Below, one piece after another: positions 36,201 to 44,242 of a stretch of 64,000 nt of DNA. A model generated the notes under the pieces. It did not search any database and was not told the origin of the DNA. It saw only the letters and a list, made by a program, of their open reading frames with translations. Both the position numbers and the translations under genes were made by a program. Source of the DNA: a virus; the IMG/VR virus record IMGVR_UViG_3300024262_000017, positions 58,546 through 122,545 of that record; one strand, given 5' to 3'. Position 1 is the stretch's first letter. Every line of letters begins with the position of its first letter.

Positions 36201-36769
36201 TGTCGATTAAATGCTTCTACACCAGGAATCTTAGCTACTTGCTGACCCAGCCAGTCCCCACCCAGTGACAAACCAAGCCCTGCAGCCTGCATCCCAGGAA
36301 CAAACCCCATGATATTCCCAGCAGTCTCAAAGGCTGACCCAACACCCTGACCAAATTGCTGAGCTTTTCTTTGCCCCATAGCTTGCAGAGCATTACGTGG
36401 GTCAAGGTAAGCCTGAGACGCTCCCAAGCCGGCACCCATCGAGACTGCCGCTGGGTTGGAATACTGAGCTGCATGAGCAGCCATGATTTGAGTCATAGGA
36501 GACGGAGGAGGTGGTGGCGGTGCTACCGAGTATCCCTGTGGTGTTGATCCCATGGCTAGTGCCATGTTGTGAGCATTCATCTGAGAAAGAGACATCATTG
36601 GGGGAGCGAGTGTTGGTGTCGCTTGGCGAATAAGTTCAGCTTGCGAAGGTGTTTGCAATGACCCCATCGTCGGCCCCCACCCAGGAGTTGAGTAGGTAGC
36701 TACCGGAGGTATAGGTGTTTGTGCGTAAGCACCTTGAGCTTCAATTATCTCGTCAAGCGTTCTTGGCAT
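33272..36769 (-). CDS. Tape measure protein
   Basis: The 1165-residue protein is the longest tail gene and follows the chaperone pair, as tape measure genes do. It has a Pro-rich, Met/Gln-rich N-terminus (about 1-110), a Gly/Met/Gln-rich middle with small hydrophobic helices (about 110-560) and a long charged coiled-coil C-terminal half (about 560-1160, Lys/Glu/Ala-rich). Its length sets tail length; by the usual rule of about 1.5 angstrom per residue the tail would be roughly 170 nm (inference). Its ATG lies one base after the stop of the frameshift product. Confidence 0.85.
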   Translation of the reverse strand: MPRTLDEIIEAQGAYAQTPIPPVATYSTPGWGPTMGSLQTPSQAELIRQATPTLAPPMMSLSQMNAHNMALAMGSTPQGYSVAPPPPPPSPMTQIMAAHAAQYSNPAAVSMGAGLGASQAYLDPRNALQAMGQRKAQQFGQGVGSAFETAGNIMGFVPGMQAAGLGLSLGGDWLGQQVAKIPGVEAFNRQLYGSAAQDVSTMAQLQHGTAGMMNLTGSSSGLGGTGMSASGALQLGQQYRRQATSWAQQNPTLAKQVGGGDTDAGMQRYTQDLTKLTQMAGESGLLDAATNIDQIGSTVSKLFKVLGTMGKITGDPDFKNNLREIANMKQMGLTMDQAVNATRDMQRYARGAGVTREEMMATGGVMGQQAFSQAGMAGGVGMVYGAQAQMQARQLSGAFSPIQESLLGGREGISQRWAMQQANFAAGPMNLMMGAAMSAGEGGIGLDAGKMSQMFKGGMSLPGMIGQSQGNLMKVARQMAQQQGRSVQDVMGELQAMQPELQSEMAQRLGPEGMRMLQMQTISALSRPSSEGGMGMGLHTAAQLVANKDPQQAKLLTGMMTSPEFYERERDRLGQRLADMRVEAKQERLSESAEREKMRGFFGMGKDAAVRRGVRSIGEGLSTFGHFISAGDSRAAANAKEAEETARSMAEQEDAARGISRVHLGRALQGNTSIIEEGTARLKKEEGLDLSVGSGVGKFERLRRMQERGYKSDILKGITAGASIEQIEQALDAEGKGTNITRFAQSTAFSVARAGASAMSYLTDNPINERTVGPTGGTRRTIDETLEMAQAIEETQNAGFTDLTKAMRRDEKLLTEAGAKSGAIFAMKKTMLAYAERVGTGQEGKVLKSEAIRKHLRATLKAQGLPEKEINKILADKNMDHWKKMTIGMAKEFGTKEAKAAISETTAVADKFFDGATKDMQERFDTFQTEYEDELEKAGVTTDKFWTDAIGTEEQTGLEAVQGAENAVEREAMVLMGVLAGGKDDGITDAMKKEASEKLDKLSLSDDKTYEKAKKKMEALQEKGGDIAVKTVGKLAKIEQKYTGGLANLQQELEKGYTTGKGRYALPGKASMAASEVEALGGTIKDGKIELPTESGVGTSKAGEMKVIEGQIANLSEMKKQFAGFGKSAKTLQIAADAQLKAAAMMTGRKVAEVVAEFNKENKSN

Positions 36770-36770
36770 T

Positions 36771-37115
36771 TCACACCGTCATGGCATCAAGCTTCTTGAG
36801 CCGACTTTGGTTGGCACGTAATTCTCGCAATTCCTGAGTCAATCTATCTGCCAACTTTCTAACACTGAATCCTTGGTGGAACAGTCTACCACGGAACTCC
36901 TTAGTAAGCTCACCCACAGCTTTGTGTACCTCTTCTATCTTTGCACCTGAGAACAATCCCTGGGCCATCAACATGGTTTCCAGCTCAGATATTTTGGTCC
37001 ATCTTTCTCGTTGCACCATCTCCACCAATACTCGGTCTGTGAATGAACCCCGCTGAGGCAGCTCGATTCCCCGAAGACGCAGGGTCGCCCGAGCATTTCC
37101 CCACGGGGAAATTAA
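36771..37115 (-). CDS. Frameshift extension (T domain) of the tail assembly chaperone
   Basis: The -1 frame is open without stops from the slippery site to the TGA at 36771 and adds 114 residues to the upstream 218-residue protein, giving a fusion of about 332 residues. The extension is helical and basic (KLADRLTQELRELRANQS). A gene on its own from TTG 37028 or ATG 37019 cannot be excluded. The layout matches the lambda G/GT arrangement directly before the tape measure. Confidence 0.72.
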   Translation of the reverse strand, partial: LISPWGNARATLRLRGIELPQRGSFTDRVLVEMVQRERWTKISELETMLMAQGLFSGAKIEEVHKAVGELTKEFRGRLFHQGFSVRKLADRLTQELRELRANQSRLKKLDAMTV

Positions 37116-37121
37116 AAATTT
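37095..37121 (-). promoter_or_regulatory. Programmed -1 ribosomal frameshift site
   Basis: Reading the minus strand, the heptamer A AAT TTT (37121-37115) is a canonical X XXY YYZ slippery site placed in the correct register at the end of the upstream frame, directly before its TAA. After 2 nt a hairpin follows: ATTTCCC pairs with GGGAAAT around CGTG (37112-37095). The -1 frame is then open to the tape measure gene. Confidence 0.8.
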
Positions 37122-37768
37122 TCGATGGCACCCTCATCCATCACATCCAACATCATTTGATCAAAGCGAGACAGCTTCACACAGAGAAGACGAAAAACAA
37201 TGTCAGGCAAAAGGCAGACATAGTCGTAACGTTCTTTGAAAGTGTCCTTTGCGAAATCCCTTTCTTTGAATACTCGCAGTGAAGCAGCCAGGTTATACTT
37301 GGAAACCAGGTTGCTAACGAAGGCAGGAAATTGAGGACTCTCAGCTTCAATCCTGACGAGCAGTCGGTCTTGGTCTTCAGCTATCCGAGTCCGAAGTGTC
37401 ACGTTGATGTTCCCAGAAATCTTATACTCTTTTTCATAGAACCCCTTGGTGAATACCGAATCCAAGATTTCCAGGGCCTGTTCTTTACTCAGCCCATACA
37501 GCTCAAGCTTTTGGTCATAGGTCAGTTCTGGCGCTGCAGCCAATTCATCCAAAGCACCAACGAGTGCAGTTTCTCGACTTATTGGAGCTGCTGTGGCCTT
37601 CTCAGCTTTCACTTCAGGAACTTTCGTCACCGATGAATCAGCCAGCAAAGATGCAACATCCTTACCAGCAATGAAATCCTTGATGGCTTTCCCACCCAGA
37701 GCAGGACTCTCAGGCGTGACATCCTTTTTCGGTTCCTTCGGTCTTTCAAAGTTTCCAATGTCGGTCAT
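37112..37768 (-). CDS. Tail assembly chaperone (G-like), frameshift donor
   Basis: The start is ATG 37768, 7 nt after AAGGAG. The 218-residue protein has a disordered N-terminal third (Pro/Lys/Ala/Val-rich) and a folded part (about 85-218) ending DEGAIENF. It is the first gene of the tail operon, two frames before the tape measure, the place of lambda gpG. In that model most ribosomes make this protein and a minority shift to make the longer G-T fusion that loads the tape measure. Confidence 0.75.
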   Translation of the reverse strand: MTDIGNFERPKEPKKDVTPESPALGGKAIKDFIAGKDVASLLADSSVTKVPEVKAEKATAAPISRETALVGALDELAAAPELTYDQKLELYGLSKEQALEILDSVFTKGFYEKEYKISGNINVTLRTRIAEDQDRLLVRIEAESPQFPAFVSNLVSKYNLAASLRVFKERDFAKDTFKERYDYVCLLPDIVFRLLCVKLSRFDQMMLDVMDEGAIENF

Positions 37769-37871
37769 GGTCAATCTCCTTTTACTCGTTTGGTCATGGT
37801 TTTAGCCTACGCATTTCTTCTTCATGAATAGTAGGTTATCTTGGAGATGAATCAAACGAATTTCTCGGTAA

Positions 37872-37914
37872 CTTGTGGTACAAGTAATTGCGGAGTATTT
37901 ACCCTGTAAATACT
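37872..37914. promoter_or_regulatory. Two palindromic operator-like sites in a divergent intergenic region
   Basis: CTTGT-GGT-ACAAG (37872-37884) and a 9-bp-armed palindrome AGTATTTAC/GTAAATACT with a CCT spacer (37894-37914) lie between the tail operon and the plus-strand metalloprotease gene. Neither has a T tract. They look like binding sites for a dimeric repressor that could switch between the two divergent operons. Confidence 0.5.
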
Positions 37915-37949
37915 TGACACAAAAACACAATCATGAAAGGTTTTCGCAC

Positions 37950-38627
37950 ATGGCAAATCTTTTCGAAGCTGCAGTAGAGCGGGTCACGGTGCACATCCCA
38001 AAATTTGAAGTTCGGTACAAAAACGAAAGCTGGTCTTCAAAGGTGATAGCCGTACTCGTGTGGTTGTTCAACCGAAACTACATGAGGACCTACACCACCA
38101 CACGTTATCCCCGAGTGTACTTCCCCACCCGAGAATTTGTAACCAACGACCCAAAACGCGCTGTCAAAATTTTAGCACACGAGTTTGTGCATCTCTGGGA
38201 CAGGAAAACCAAGGGTGTTTGGTTCACTATCTCCTACGCACTCCCACAGTTGTTTTTGTTTTTAGCCATACTCATTGCCATAGTTACTTCCTTTTTCCTA
38301 CCTTGGTGGGTTACAGTAGCTTGCTCAGTTCTTTGTGTCCTCTGTGTGCTACCGCTGCCAGCCTACTGGCGTATGGAATGGGAGCTACGCGGGTACACAA
38401 TGAACCTGGCTGTCAATTTTTGGCGATACGGAAGCATTAACCCCTCCACAGTTGAATGGATAGCCAAACAGTTCACTGGTTGGGGTTACTACAAGATGTG
38501 GCCATTCAAAGCAGATATGCTACGGCGCTTAGAAAATGCTACAGATGAAATCAAGGCTGGTCACTTAGGCTGGCCCTTTCCGGAAATCAAACAGTTTGTT
38601 CGAGAACACGAAGCTGAATTCAAGTGA
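37950..38627 (+). CDS. Membrane metalloprotease-like protein (HExxH)
   Basis: The start is ATG 37950 with AAAGG upstream. The 225-residue protein has HEFVHLWD (HExxH at about 75-79) followed by two closely spaced transmembrane segments (about 91-113 and 117-136) and a cytoplasmic-type C-terminus. A Glu in the WRMEWELRGY segment (about 140) is a candidate third zinc ligand. It could act on host envelope or membrane proteins. It is the first gene of the plus-strand replication/repair-like operon. Confidence 0.72.
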   Translation: MANLFEAAVERVTVHIPKFEVRYKNESWSSKVIAVLVWLFNRNYMRTYTTTRYPRVYFPTREFVTNDPKRAVKILAHEFVHLWDRKTKGVWFTISYALPQLFLFLAILIAIVTSFFLPWWVTVACSVLCVLCVLPLPAYWRMEWELRGYTMNLAVNFWRYGSINPSTVEWIAKQFTGWGYYKMWPFKADMLRRLENATDEIKAGHLGWPFPEIKQFVREHEAEFK

Positions 38628-38646
38628 CCAACCATAGGAGAAAAAC

Positions 38647-38898
38647 ATGACCTCACAAAAAAAAGCTCGATCGTTGTACAAAATCACCATTATCTGTCGG
38701 CATGCCGGTATGGACAAGTTGACTACTGCTGAAAACGTGGGGACATCTTTCAAATGCCCCCTTTGCAATGAGACCGTAATTTACCTTCCGAAGGAACAAC
38801 GAATCGGTGCTCATGGCCAGCCCAATCCGGGGAACGACAAGAAAGCTGCTGTGAAACCCAAACACGAGCTACGCAAAGTATCCGAGCTCTCTTCGTAA
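38647..38898 (+). CDS. Small zinc-ribbon-like protein
   Basis: The 83-residue basic protein has CRHAGMDK (about 17) and CPLC (about 37-40), which could form a C-H/C-C zinc site. GGAG precedes ATG 38647. Function unknown. Confidence 0.65.
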   Translation: MTSQKKARSLYKITIICRHAGMDKLTTAENVGTSFKCPLCNETVIYLPKEQRIGAHGQPNPGNDKKAAVKPKHELRKVSELSS

Positions 38899-38916
38899 AA
38901 CAGACAAGTCAGCACA

Positions 38917-39414
38917 ATGATACTCCATACATTTTTTCCAGAAACAGTGAAGTTCTGGAACGAGCGTGGCTTTACGGAAACCAAGAGATACACTCTCCAA
39001 GACTTCACTGCTTGGGAATTTGACCTTCCCGATGACCATCCAGATTTGAAGTCACCTGAATACATCGGACTTCAAGTCAAGGAAATCGTAACGGTGTTAC
39101 CCGAAGTGGTACTCCGTCGGCTCAAGCCGCCTATCTACACTTTGAAGATAGGTAAGTTTTTCGCTGACATCAGTGATACAAAAAAGCGAGGGGTTCCTTT
39201 GACGCACAACCGTTCAATTTTAGAACAGATGTGCATGATGAAAGGAAAGCCTGACGCTCCCAAAATTGTGAAACTCAACACCCAAGCTCGCATTCATGAC
39301 GTGATGATTAAAGCTCAACGCCAAGGTACAGACACAATCCTCTTCTTTGCACTACCTCACGTCTGTGAAAAAATTCCGATTGAATCAGCTCTTCGCGTTC
39401 TCAAACACCTCTAA
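38917..39414 (+). CDS. Unidentified protein of the repair operon
   Basis: The 165-residue protein is soluble, alpha/beta, with no catalytic motif I can name. There is no clear Shine-Dalgarno site before ATG 38917, only ACAAGTCAGC. The next gene starts 11 bp after its stop, suggesting co-transcription with the uracil-DNA glycosylase. Confidence 0.65.
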   Translation: MILHTFFPETVKFWNERGFTETKRYTLQDFTAWEFDLPDDHPDLKSPEYIGLQVKEIVTVLPEVVLRRLKPPIYTLKIGKFFADISDTKKRGVPLTHNRSILEQMCMMKGKPDAPKIVKLNTQARIHDVMIKAQRQGTDTILFFALPHVCEKIPIESALRVLKHL

Positions 39415-39425
39415 CCGGAGGTCAC

Positions 39426-40028
39426 ATGGGTAAGCTGGATGAGCTTCACCAGCAGATTGCGCTGTGTGAACGCTGTAACTTATGCCGACAAGGTCGGTTG
39501 CAATCAATCCCTGGTGAAGGTGATGAATCCTCTGTGGTTGCTTTTTTTGGAGAAAGCCCTGGTACATACGAGGATGAACAGGGACGCCCATTCGTTAGTC
39601 AACCAGGTCAATTCTTACGGTCTAATTTACGGGCAAACAACATATCCTGCAGCGACATTTACCTTTCCAATGTCGTGCGCTGCAGAACACCTGAAGACCG
39701 AGAAACACTACCAGAGGAAGCAGAAGCTTGCTGGCCCTGGACTTTGGAAACCCTCAAAATCATTCAACCGCGCATCATCGTCACCTTGGGAAAACCAGCA
39801 CTCATGGTGATGGCACACAAGCTGGGCTTCTCAAAGAAAGTAGGTCAGCTAACAATCAAAAAGTTAGCAGGCAAGCCCATTTTCGTGGAAGAACGAAATT
39901 TGTATTGCTTCCCGATGATGGACCCAGCGTATGCACAACGCCGCCAAGATTCACGTGAAGACTTCACGGCACACATGCGTTATCTCAAGCTTGCTATTCC
40001 TGGCTGGTTAGAAAGACCATCAACATGA
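39426..40028 (+). CDS. Family 4 uracil-DNA glycosylase with altered motif B
   Basis: The 200-residue protein has the four Fe-S cysteines at family 4 spacing (C14, C17, C86, C102), motif A GESPG (43-47) with TYEDEQGRPFV following, and NVVRCRTPE (82-90). It would remove uracil from DNA. In motif B the usual HPSx/HPAx His is replaced: the sequence reads FPMMDPAYAQRR (about 162-173). This may change catalysis or specificity. It overlaps the next gene as ATGA. Confidence 0.85.
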   Translation: MGKLDELHQQIALCERCNLCRQGRLQSIPGEGDESSVVAFFGESPGTYEDEQGRPFVSQPGQFLRSNLRANNISCSDIYLSNVVRCRTPEDRETLPEEAEACWPWTLETLKIIQPRIIVTLGKPALMVMAHKLGFSKKVGQLTIKKLAGKPIFVEERNLYCFPMMDPAYAQRRQDSREDFTAHMRYLKLAIPGWLERPST

Positions 40029-40555
40029 AAATCGTATATCGTTGTTCTTGTGGTAAGTGTGTCCGACCACGAATGACACCGCCACCGAAAAAACATGAAG
40101 TACTCTATTACGAGTTCGTCAATCATGCTTTAGGTGGCATCCCAGATTTACCTGTGTTCGGCAAAAGATACAGACGCTTGGTTCGTGTCACTGCAAAAAA
40201 GCACAACTGGTTCATACCTTTTGCTCGGGGAACTAAGAATGACCTCGTCCCTGCACCTGGGGTGTTTCCCTGTAAGTTGTGCACAAAGGCAGAATACAAT
40301 CGTTTATGCCCAAAGCAAGAAGATTGTCTCCCCTATGCTTACTGGGCAACTACACACGCTGGTGCATTGTCGTTTGGGGGAAAGAAAGCCATCGAAGACC
40401 AATTTCATATCAAGCTCTCGAAGGAGAAAACATGTGGTGTCCAACCTGCAACGTCTTTGCCCCGTACGTCTCGGAAGGCAGGAGCTGCATCGAATGTGGG
40501 GGGCCGCTCCAGTTGTCTGCGGAAGACCTCCTCGGTGACGGGACGAAAAAAATAG
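40025..40555 (+). CDS. Cys-rich protein overlapping the helicase start
   Basis: The 176-residue product has CSCGKC near the N-terminus and CKLC...CPKQEDC in the middle, so zinc binding is likely. Its last 41 codons overlap the helicase gene in another frame and have Ser/Arg/Thr-rich, low-quality composition. The frame may be a genuine 124-nt overlap, or an ancestral stop may have been lost. Residues 1-135 look real. Confidence 0.6.
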   Translation: MKIVYRCSCGKCVRPRMTPPPKKHEVLYYEFVNHALGGIPDLPVFGKRYRRLVRVTAKKHNWFIPFARGTKNDLVPAPGVFPCKLCTKAEYNRLCPKQEDCLPYAYWATTHAGALSFGGKKAIEDQFHIKLSKEKTCGVQPATSLPRTSRKAGAASNVGGRSSCLRKTSSVTGRKK

Positions 40556-42666
40556 TAGACGAGGTTCGTTCTGAACAAGTACACATGGCGCAGAAGGTTG
40601 AAGATGCTATTCGTTCAAACACGAATCTCATAGCTGAAGCAGGGACAGGGATTGGAAAAAGCTTTGCAGTTCTTATCCCAGCTATTCTGTCGGGTAGACG
40701 CACAATTGTATCCACTGCAACAACATTGCTTCAGCATCAGTATGACAAGTTCGCATTGGACTTTTTGGCAACCAAGCTTGAGGGCACCGTTGACTTTACA
40801 TATGCTGTTGCTAAAGGCAAAGGGCACTACTTGTGTCCTAAGCTACTCCTCAAGTCCCACAAAAAACTGAAACCCCGTGGCGGATTCAAAACTGCTAAAC
40901 AGCGTGAAGTCCATGATGCTTTCATGGAGTGGGCACGAGAAACTCCGACAGGCGACAAAGAAGACCTTGACGAAGCCCTCAAACCATTAGGGGCTATCAC
41001 TCCTGAGTATTTTAGTGATGTCTCTGCCGAAGAGTGCACTGGTGCAAAGGGCTGTGCCATGAAGGACAAATGTGGCTATGTCAAATCTCGTGTGGCTATT
41101 CAGAACGCGAAAATCATCATCGCCAATCATATGCTGGTAGGGCTCAATGCCAAACTTGGAGGTAAGGTACTTCCAAAGCACGAAATTTACATCATGGATG
41201 AAGCACACAAAGCTGAAGAGTATTTTCGTAAAGCCTTCGGAAGTACTCTGCGAGAAACAACACTGAGCCGTCTTATTGATAAGGTTGACGCAGCCTTTGC
41301 AGCTGACCCTGTTGGCACGGATTACCTTCATGATCTGACAGAGTTAGATAGGTCACTCTTCTTTTGTGCTGCTCAAGCACACACTGGTGACTCAGGTCAA
41401 ACAGTCACGGCAACAGAACTGTTTGAAGCTGACCTAAAAGGAATCGCTATTGTACTAGGTAAGGTACAAGAACGAATCAATTGGTTACTAGATGGGATGG
41501 GTGGTGGTAATGACCAAGAGGATGAAGACTTCATCAATGACTTAGGTGTTGATGCCGAAACTCGGATTCATTACACAAACGCACGTGGTATAACGGCTGC
41601 CTCTGATGAAGAATCATTTGGTGAAGTCGATGAAGCATCTCTACTCAACGGACCTGAGTTGCGAAATGTACTTGCCAAAGTAGGTCGAGCAGCGGAAAAC
41701 ATCGCTACGTTACTAGACACCGACGCCGGCAGTGTTTTGTACGTTGAGAAGTTCTACACCAAGAAGGGAGAACCCCGACACACTTTGGTGCGAGCTCCGG
41801 TGATGCTTGGAAACCTCTTACGCCGAAATCTCTATCCACTCAGCCAAGTGATTATCCAAACGTCGGCTACATTATCTATCGGCGGGGACTTCAATTTCTA
41901 CAAAGAAGAAATGGGTCTCGACGATAACACCACCACCTTCGTTGCTCCGTCTCCGTTTGATTACCGTGGGCGTACGATGCTGTACTTACCACGCCATTTA
42001 CCTATGCACCCAAACAACCAGTGGCCAAGGCACCCTGACCCCGTGGTAGCCATGGAGGAATACAGCGAAGCAATCGCTGTTGAAATCACCAGGCTTATCA
42101 GGATTTCAAAGGGATGTGCCTTCGTCCTATTCTCTGCACGCTCTGAGATGGAAGAGATGTATAGGCGCGTCAAAGAACGCGTGAAGTTTCCATGTCGAAT
42201 CCAAGAGCCTGGGGTATCAACTGGTAGCTTAGAGACTTGGTTCAAGGAAGAAAAGCAACCCGTCTTGTTTGCAACGAAGTCTTTTTGGGAAGGTATCAGT
42301 GTTGAGGGGAAACAACTCCGCATGGTCATCATCCCCAAAGTCCCATTCCCCTCACCAGCAGACCCAATCATGGAAGAGAAGAAGAACATTGTCAGCGAGC
42401 GCCATGGTAGCAAAGCTTGGTTCATGCGCTTGTATTTCCCTGTCATGGTCATGGACGTGCTTCAAGGACTTGGTCGTCTTATGCGTCGCCAGGATGACTT
42501 CGGCGTCGCTGCCATCTTGGACACACGTGTTATCCCTGGTGCAGCTGGTTCAAAGCGTTATGGCAAACAACTCATTTCCAGCTTACCCTTTACCAACGCC
42601 ACCCATGATATCGAGCGAATCCGTATGACAATGGAAAACATGGAACGTGGTATGGGTCCGTTTTAG
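40432..42666 (+). CDS. DinG/XPD-like superfamily 2 helicase
   Basis: ATG 40432 follows AAGGAG, so an upstream extension is rejected. The 744-residue protein has an N-terminal zinc ribbon (CPTC at 3-6, CIEC at 19-22), Walker A AEAGTGIGKS (68-77), an Fe-S-type cysteine set (LCPK, EECTGAKGCAMKDKCGY), DEAH (256-259), VIIQTSATLSIGG and a C-terminal motif VI-like DVLQGLGRLMRR. Enzymes of this group unwind DNA or R-loops in repair and replication. The zinc ribbon fused in front is unusual. It follows the glycosylase, consistent with a repair or replication module. Confidence 0.9.
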   Translation: MWCPTCNVFAPYVSEGRSCIECGGPLQLSAEDLLGDGTKKIVDEVRSEQVHMAQKVEDAIRSNTNLIAEAGTGIGKSFAVLIPAILSGRRTIVSTATTLLQHQYDKFALDFLATKLEGTVDFTYAVAKGKGHYLCPKLLLKSHKKLKPRGGFKTAKQREVHDAFMEWARETPTGDKEDLDEALKPLGAITPEYFSDVSAEECTGAKGCAMKDKCGYVKSRVAIQNAKIIIANHMLVGLNAKLGGKVLPKHEIYIMDEAHKAEEYFRKAFGSTLRETTLSRLIDKVDAAFAADPVGTDYLHDLTELDRSLFFCAAQAHTGDSGQTVTATELFEADLKGIAIVLGKVQERINWLLDGMGGGNDQEDEDFINDLGVDAETRIHYTNARGITAASDEESFGEVDEASLLNGPELRNVLAKVGRAAENIATLLDTDAGSVLYVEKFYTKKGEPRHTLVRAPVMLGNLLRRNLYPLSQVIIQTSATLSIGGDFNFYKEEMGLDDNTTTFVAPSPFDYRGRTMLYLPRHLPMHPNNQWPRHPDPVVAMEEYSEAIAVEITRLIRISKGCAFVLFSARSEMEEMYRRVKERVKFPCRIQEPGVSTGSLETWFKEEKQPVLFATKSFWEGISVEGKQLRMVIIPKVPFPSPADPIMEEKKNIVSERHGSKAWFMRLYFPVMVMDVLQGLGRLMRRQDDFGVAAILDTRVIPGAAGSKRYGKQLISSLPFTNATHDIERIRMTMENMERGMGPF

Positions 42667-42684
42667 ACGTTAGCATTTTTGGCA

Positions 42685-42713
42685 TTGCCTACATTGCCTG
42701 CGTGGCATACAAT
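42685..42713 (+). promoter_or_regulatory. Sigma-70-like promoter overlapping a dispersed repeat
   Basis: TTGCCT (42685-42690), 17-bp spacer, TACAAT (42708-42713). The spacer region holds one copy of the dispersed 20-bp motif ending TTGCCTGCGTGGC (42687-42706). It would drive the genes from 42723. Confidence 0.5.
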
Positions 42714-42722
42714 TGAGAAACC

Positions 42723-42926
42723 ATGGTAAAGTTTACAGACCAAGTAAGTCTGAAAGAATCTGTGAGTGTGCGCGTGATACTACACGACGATGCTCCTTTA
42801 CACGTCGTGGATAAGAATCACTGTGCATGGCCTGGGTGCAGTAACTGCACCACTACTTTTGTGAATGAAATTCCTGCTTGTGATGAACACTTCCAAGAAG
42901 TAATGGCTCACCTAGCCAGAAGGTAG
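42723..42926 (+). CDS. Small Cys/His protein
   Basis: A 67-residue protein with HCAWPGCSNC and CDEHFQEV, a likely C-C-C-H zinc site (about 33-58). It follows a promoter-like sequence and is followed by another Cys protein after 6 bp. Function unknown. Confidence 0.65.
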   Translation: MVKFTDQVSLKESVSVRVILHDDAPLHVVDKNHCAWPGCSNCTTTFVNEIPACDEHFQEVMAHLARR

Positions 42927-42932
42927 CACCTT

Positions 42933-43496
42933 ATGTACTGCCAAGAATGCGCTGATTTTTTTCAGCCACCACCCGAAGAAGAAAAACTCATCACAACAGG
43001 TGGCCTCCCCGTATTGTGTCCAGCATGTGAGCAAAAACGTTGGCGTGCAAAAAATGCTCAGGGTGGTTACACACCACTGTATCCGGGTATGGCGCCTGCA
43101 CCTAGCACTGGGCGTGAACTTTACCGAGCAGCACGCTTCGACCACAACGGTGTAGAGGTGTTGTTCGTTGCATTGCCTCAAAAGCCAGTAAAGGTAAAAG
43201 CTTCTCCCTTGCGAAAAGATAAGTTGAACCGCGCAGGAACCCACGTATTTGTTATGTCTGAAAACATATCTCAGCTTCGGACTGACCCGCGGGTACAGCT
43301 CATCACCAATTTGGAAACGTATGAGCAATTCAATAACCCACTAGAGATATCCAAGCTTCCCAGTTGCTGGGACCCTTTCACTGGTACAGGGGAGATTGTC
43401 ATCCCTAAAAATGAAATCATGAAGGTCGAAAAAACTGCTCAGCTTGTCCGCGTTGACCTCAAAGATGGTGGCTGGGTACACCTGCACTACCGCTAA
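42933..43496 (+). CDS. Zinc-ribbon protein of unknown function
   Basis: The 187-residue protein has CQEC (3-6) and CPAC (29-32), a zinc ribbon, then a mixed alpha/beta domain (about 60-187). It is the last gene before an intrinsic terminator. No enzyme motif seen. Confidence 0.68.
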   Translation: MYCQECADFFQPPPEEEKLITTGGLPVLCPACEQKRWRAKNAQGGYTPLYPGMAPAPSTGRELYRAARFDHNGVEVLFVALPQKPVKVKASPLRKDKLNRAGTHVFVMSENISQLRTDPRVQLITNLETYEQFNNPLEISKLPSCWDPFTGTGEIVIPKNEIMKVEKTAQLVRVDLKDGGWVHLHYR

Positions 43497-43517
43497 AAAA
43501 AGAAGCATTATTAGGGT

Positions 43518-43566
43518 AAAAGAGAATGAAGCCTACTAAGCCTCAACTGTAGGCTTCTCTCTTTTA
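43518..43566 (+). terminator. Intrinsic terminator
   Basis: GAAGCCTAC (43528-43536) pairs with GTAGGCTTC (43549-43557); flanking AAAAGAGA/TCTCTTTT extends the stem and gives a T tract on both strands, so it may work in both directions. Confidence 0.85.
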
Positions 43567-43579
43567 ATCGGAGTACACC

Positions 43580-44242
43580 ATGACCAAAGAAGAATACCTC
43601 GAACGAGTTCGAGAAGCAGCAGTTACTCTCCTTACGGAGACAGAAGCGCAAGCATGGAAAAAAGAAAACGAGGACCAACCATTTTATGAATTCGCAGACG
43701 CCGTAGACCTCCCTGACCAACTGCATTCATTGATAGACAGCACCTGTGAATCCACTTGGCAAGGCGCCATAGAAGTACTTAACCATTCCGACCAAGACCC
43801 AGACCACGTAGATTCGGGAATCTATGAGGGCTGTAGCTGGAAGAAGATTCTTATCATTTTAGCTTTCGAAGTTTACTCTTGGGATGTTAGTGGTCTGGCG
43901 GAAGAGATGTTTAACAATGATGAGTTCGAAGAATACCTCATGCCCCTCGAAAGCAATCAGCGACAAATTGGTCACTTCCCGGACATCCAAAGATACAAAA
44001 TTCCTAAAGGTGCATGGGCAGTAAACTTGCACTCAGGTATCAAGGTAATGGAAGAAACCCGACGCTGTTTTCCAAAAGCACCACTGGGTTTCTCTGTTGT
44101 GTTTGAAGGGGAAACCGAGGAGCGTCCAAGCCATTTTATCGTTTATGCCAAGCGAGTCTACACCCAAGGTGGTGACGACTCAAACATCCAACAAGACTTA
44201 GAAAGATGTCAGGAGGAATATGGTGTCCGAATATTACCTTAA
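43580..44242 (+). CDS. Acidic protein of unknown function
   Basis: A 220-residue acidic protein with one Trp-rich hydrophobic helix (KKILIILAFEVYSWDV, about 86-101) that could be buried rather than membrane-spanning. It begins a group of small accessory genes; the next gene starts inside its 3' end. Confidence 0.65.
   Translation: MTKEEYLERVREAAVTLLTETEAQAWKKENEDQPFYEFADAVDLPDQLHSLIDSTCESTWQGAIEVLNHSDQDPDHVDSGIYEGCSWKKILIILAFEVYSWDVSGLAEEMFNNDEFEEYLMPLESNQRQIGHFPDIQRYKIPKGAWAVNLHSGIKVMEETRRCFPKAPLGFSVVFEGETEERPSHFIVYAKRVYTQGGDDSNIQQDLERCQEEYGVRILP

Noticed and set aside
40279-40431. Upstream extension of the helicase
   Set aside because: The extension overlaps the Cys-rich gene out of frame and lacks an SD, whereas ATG 40432 has AAGGAG and opens with a zinc ribbon.
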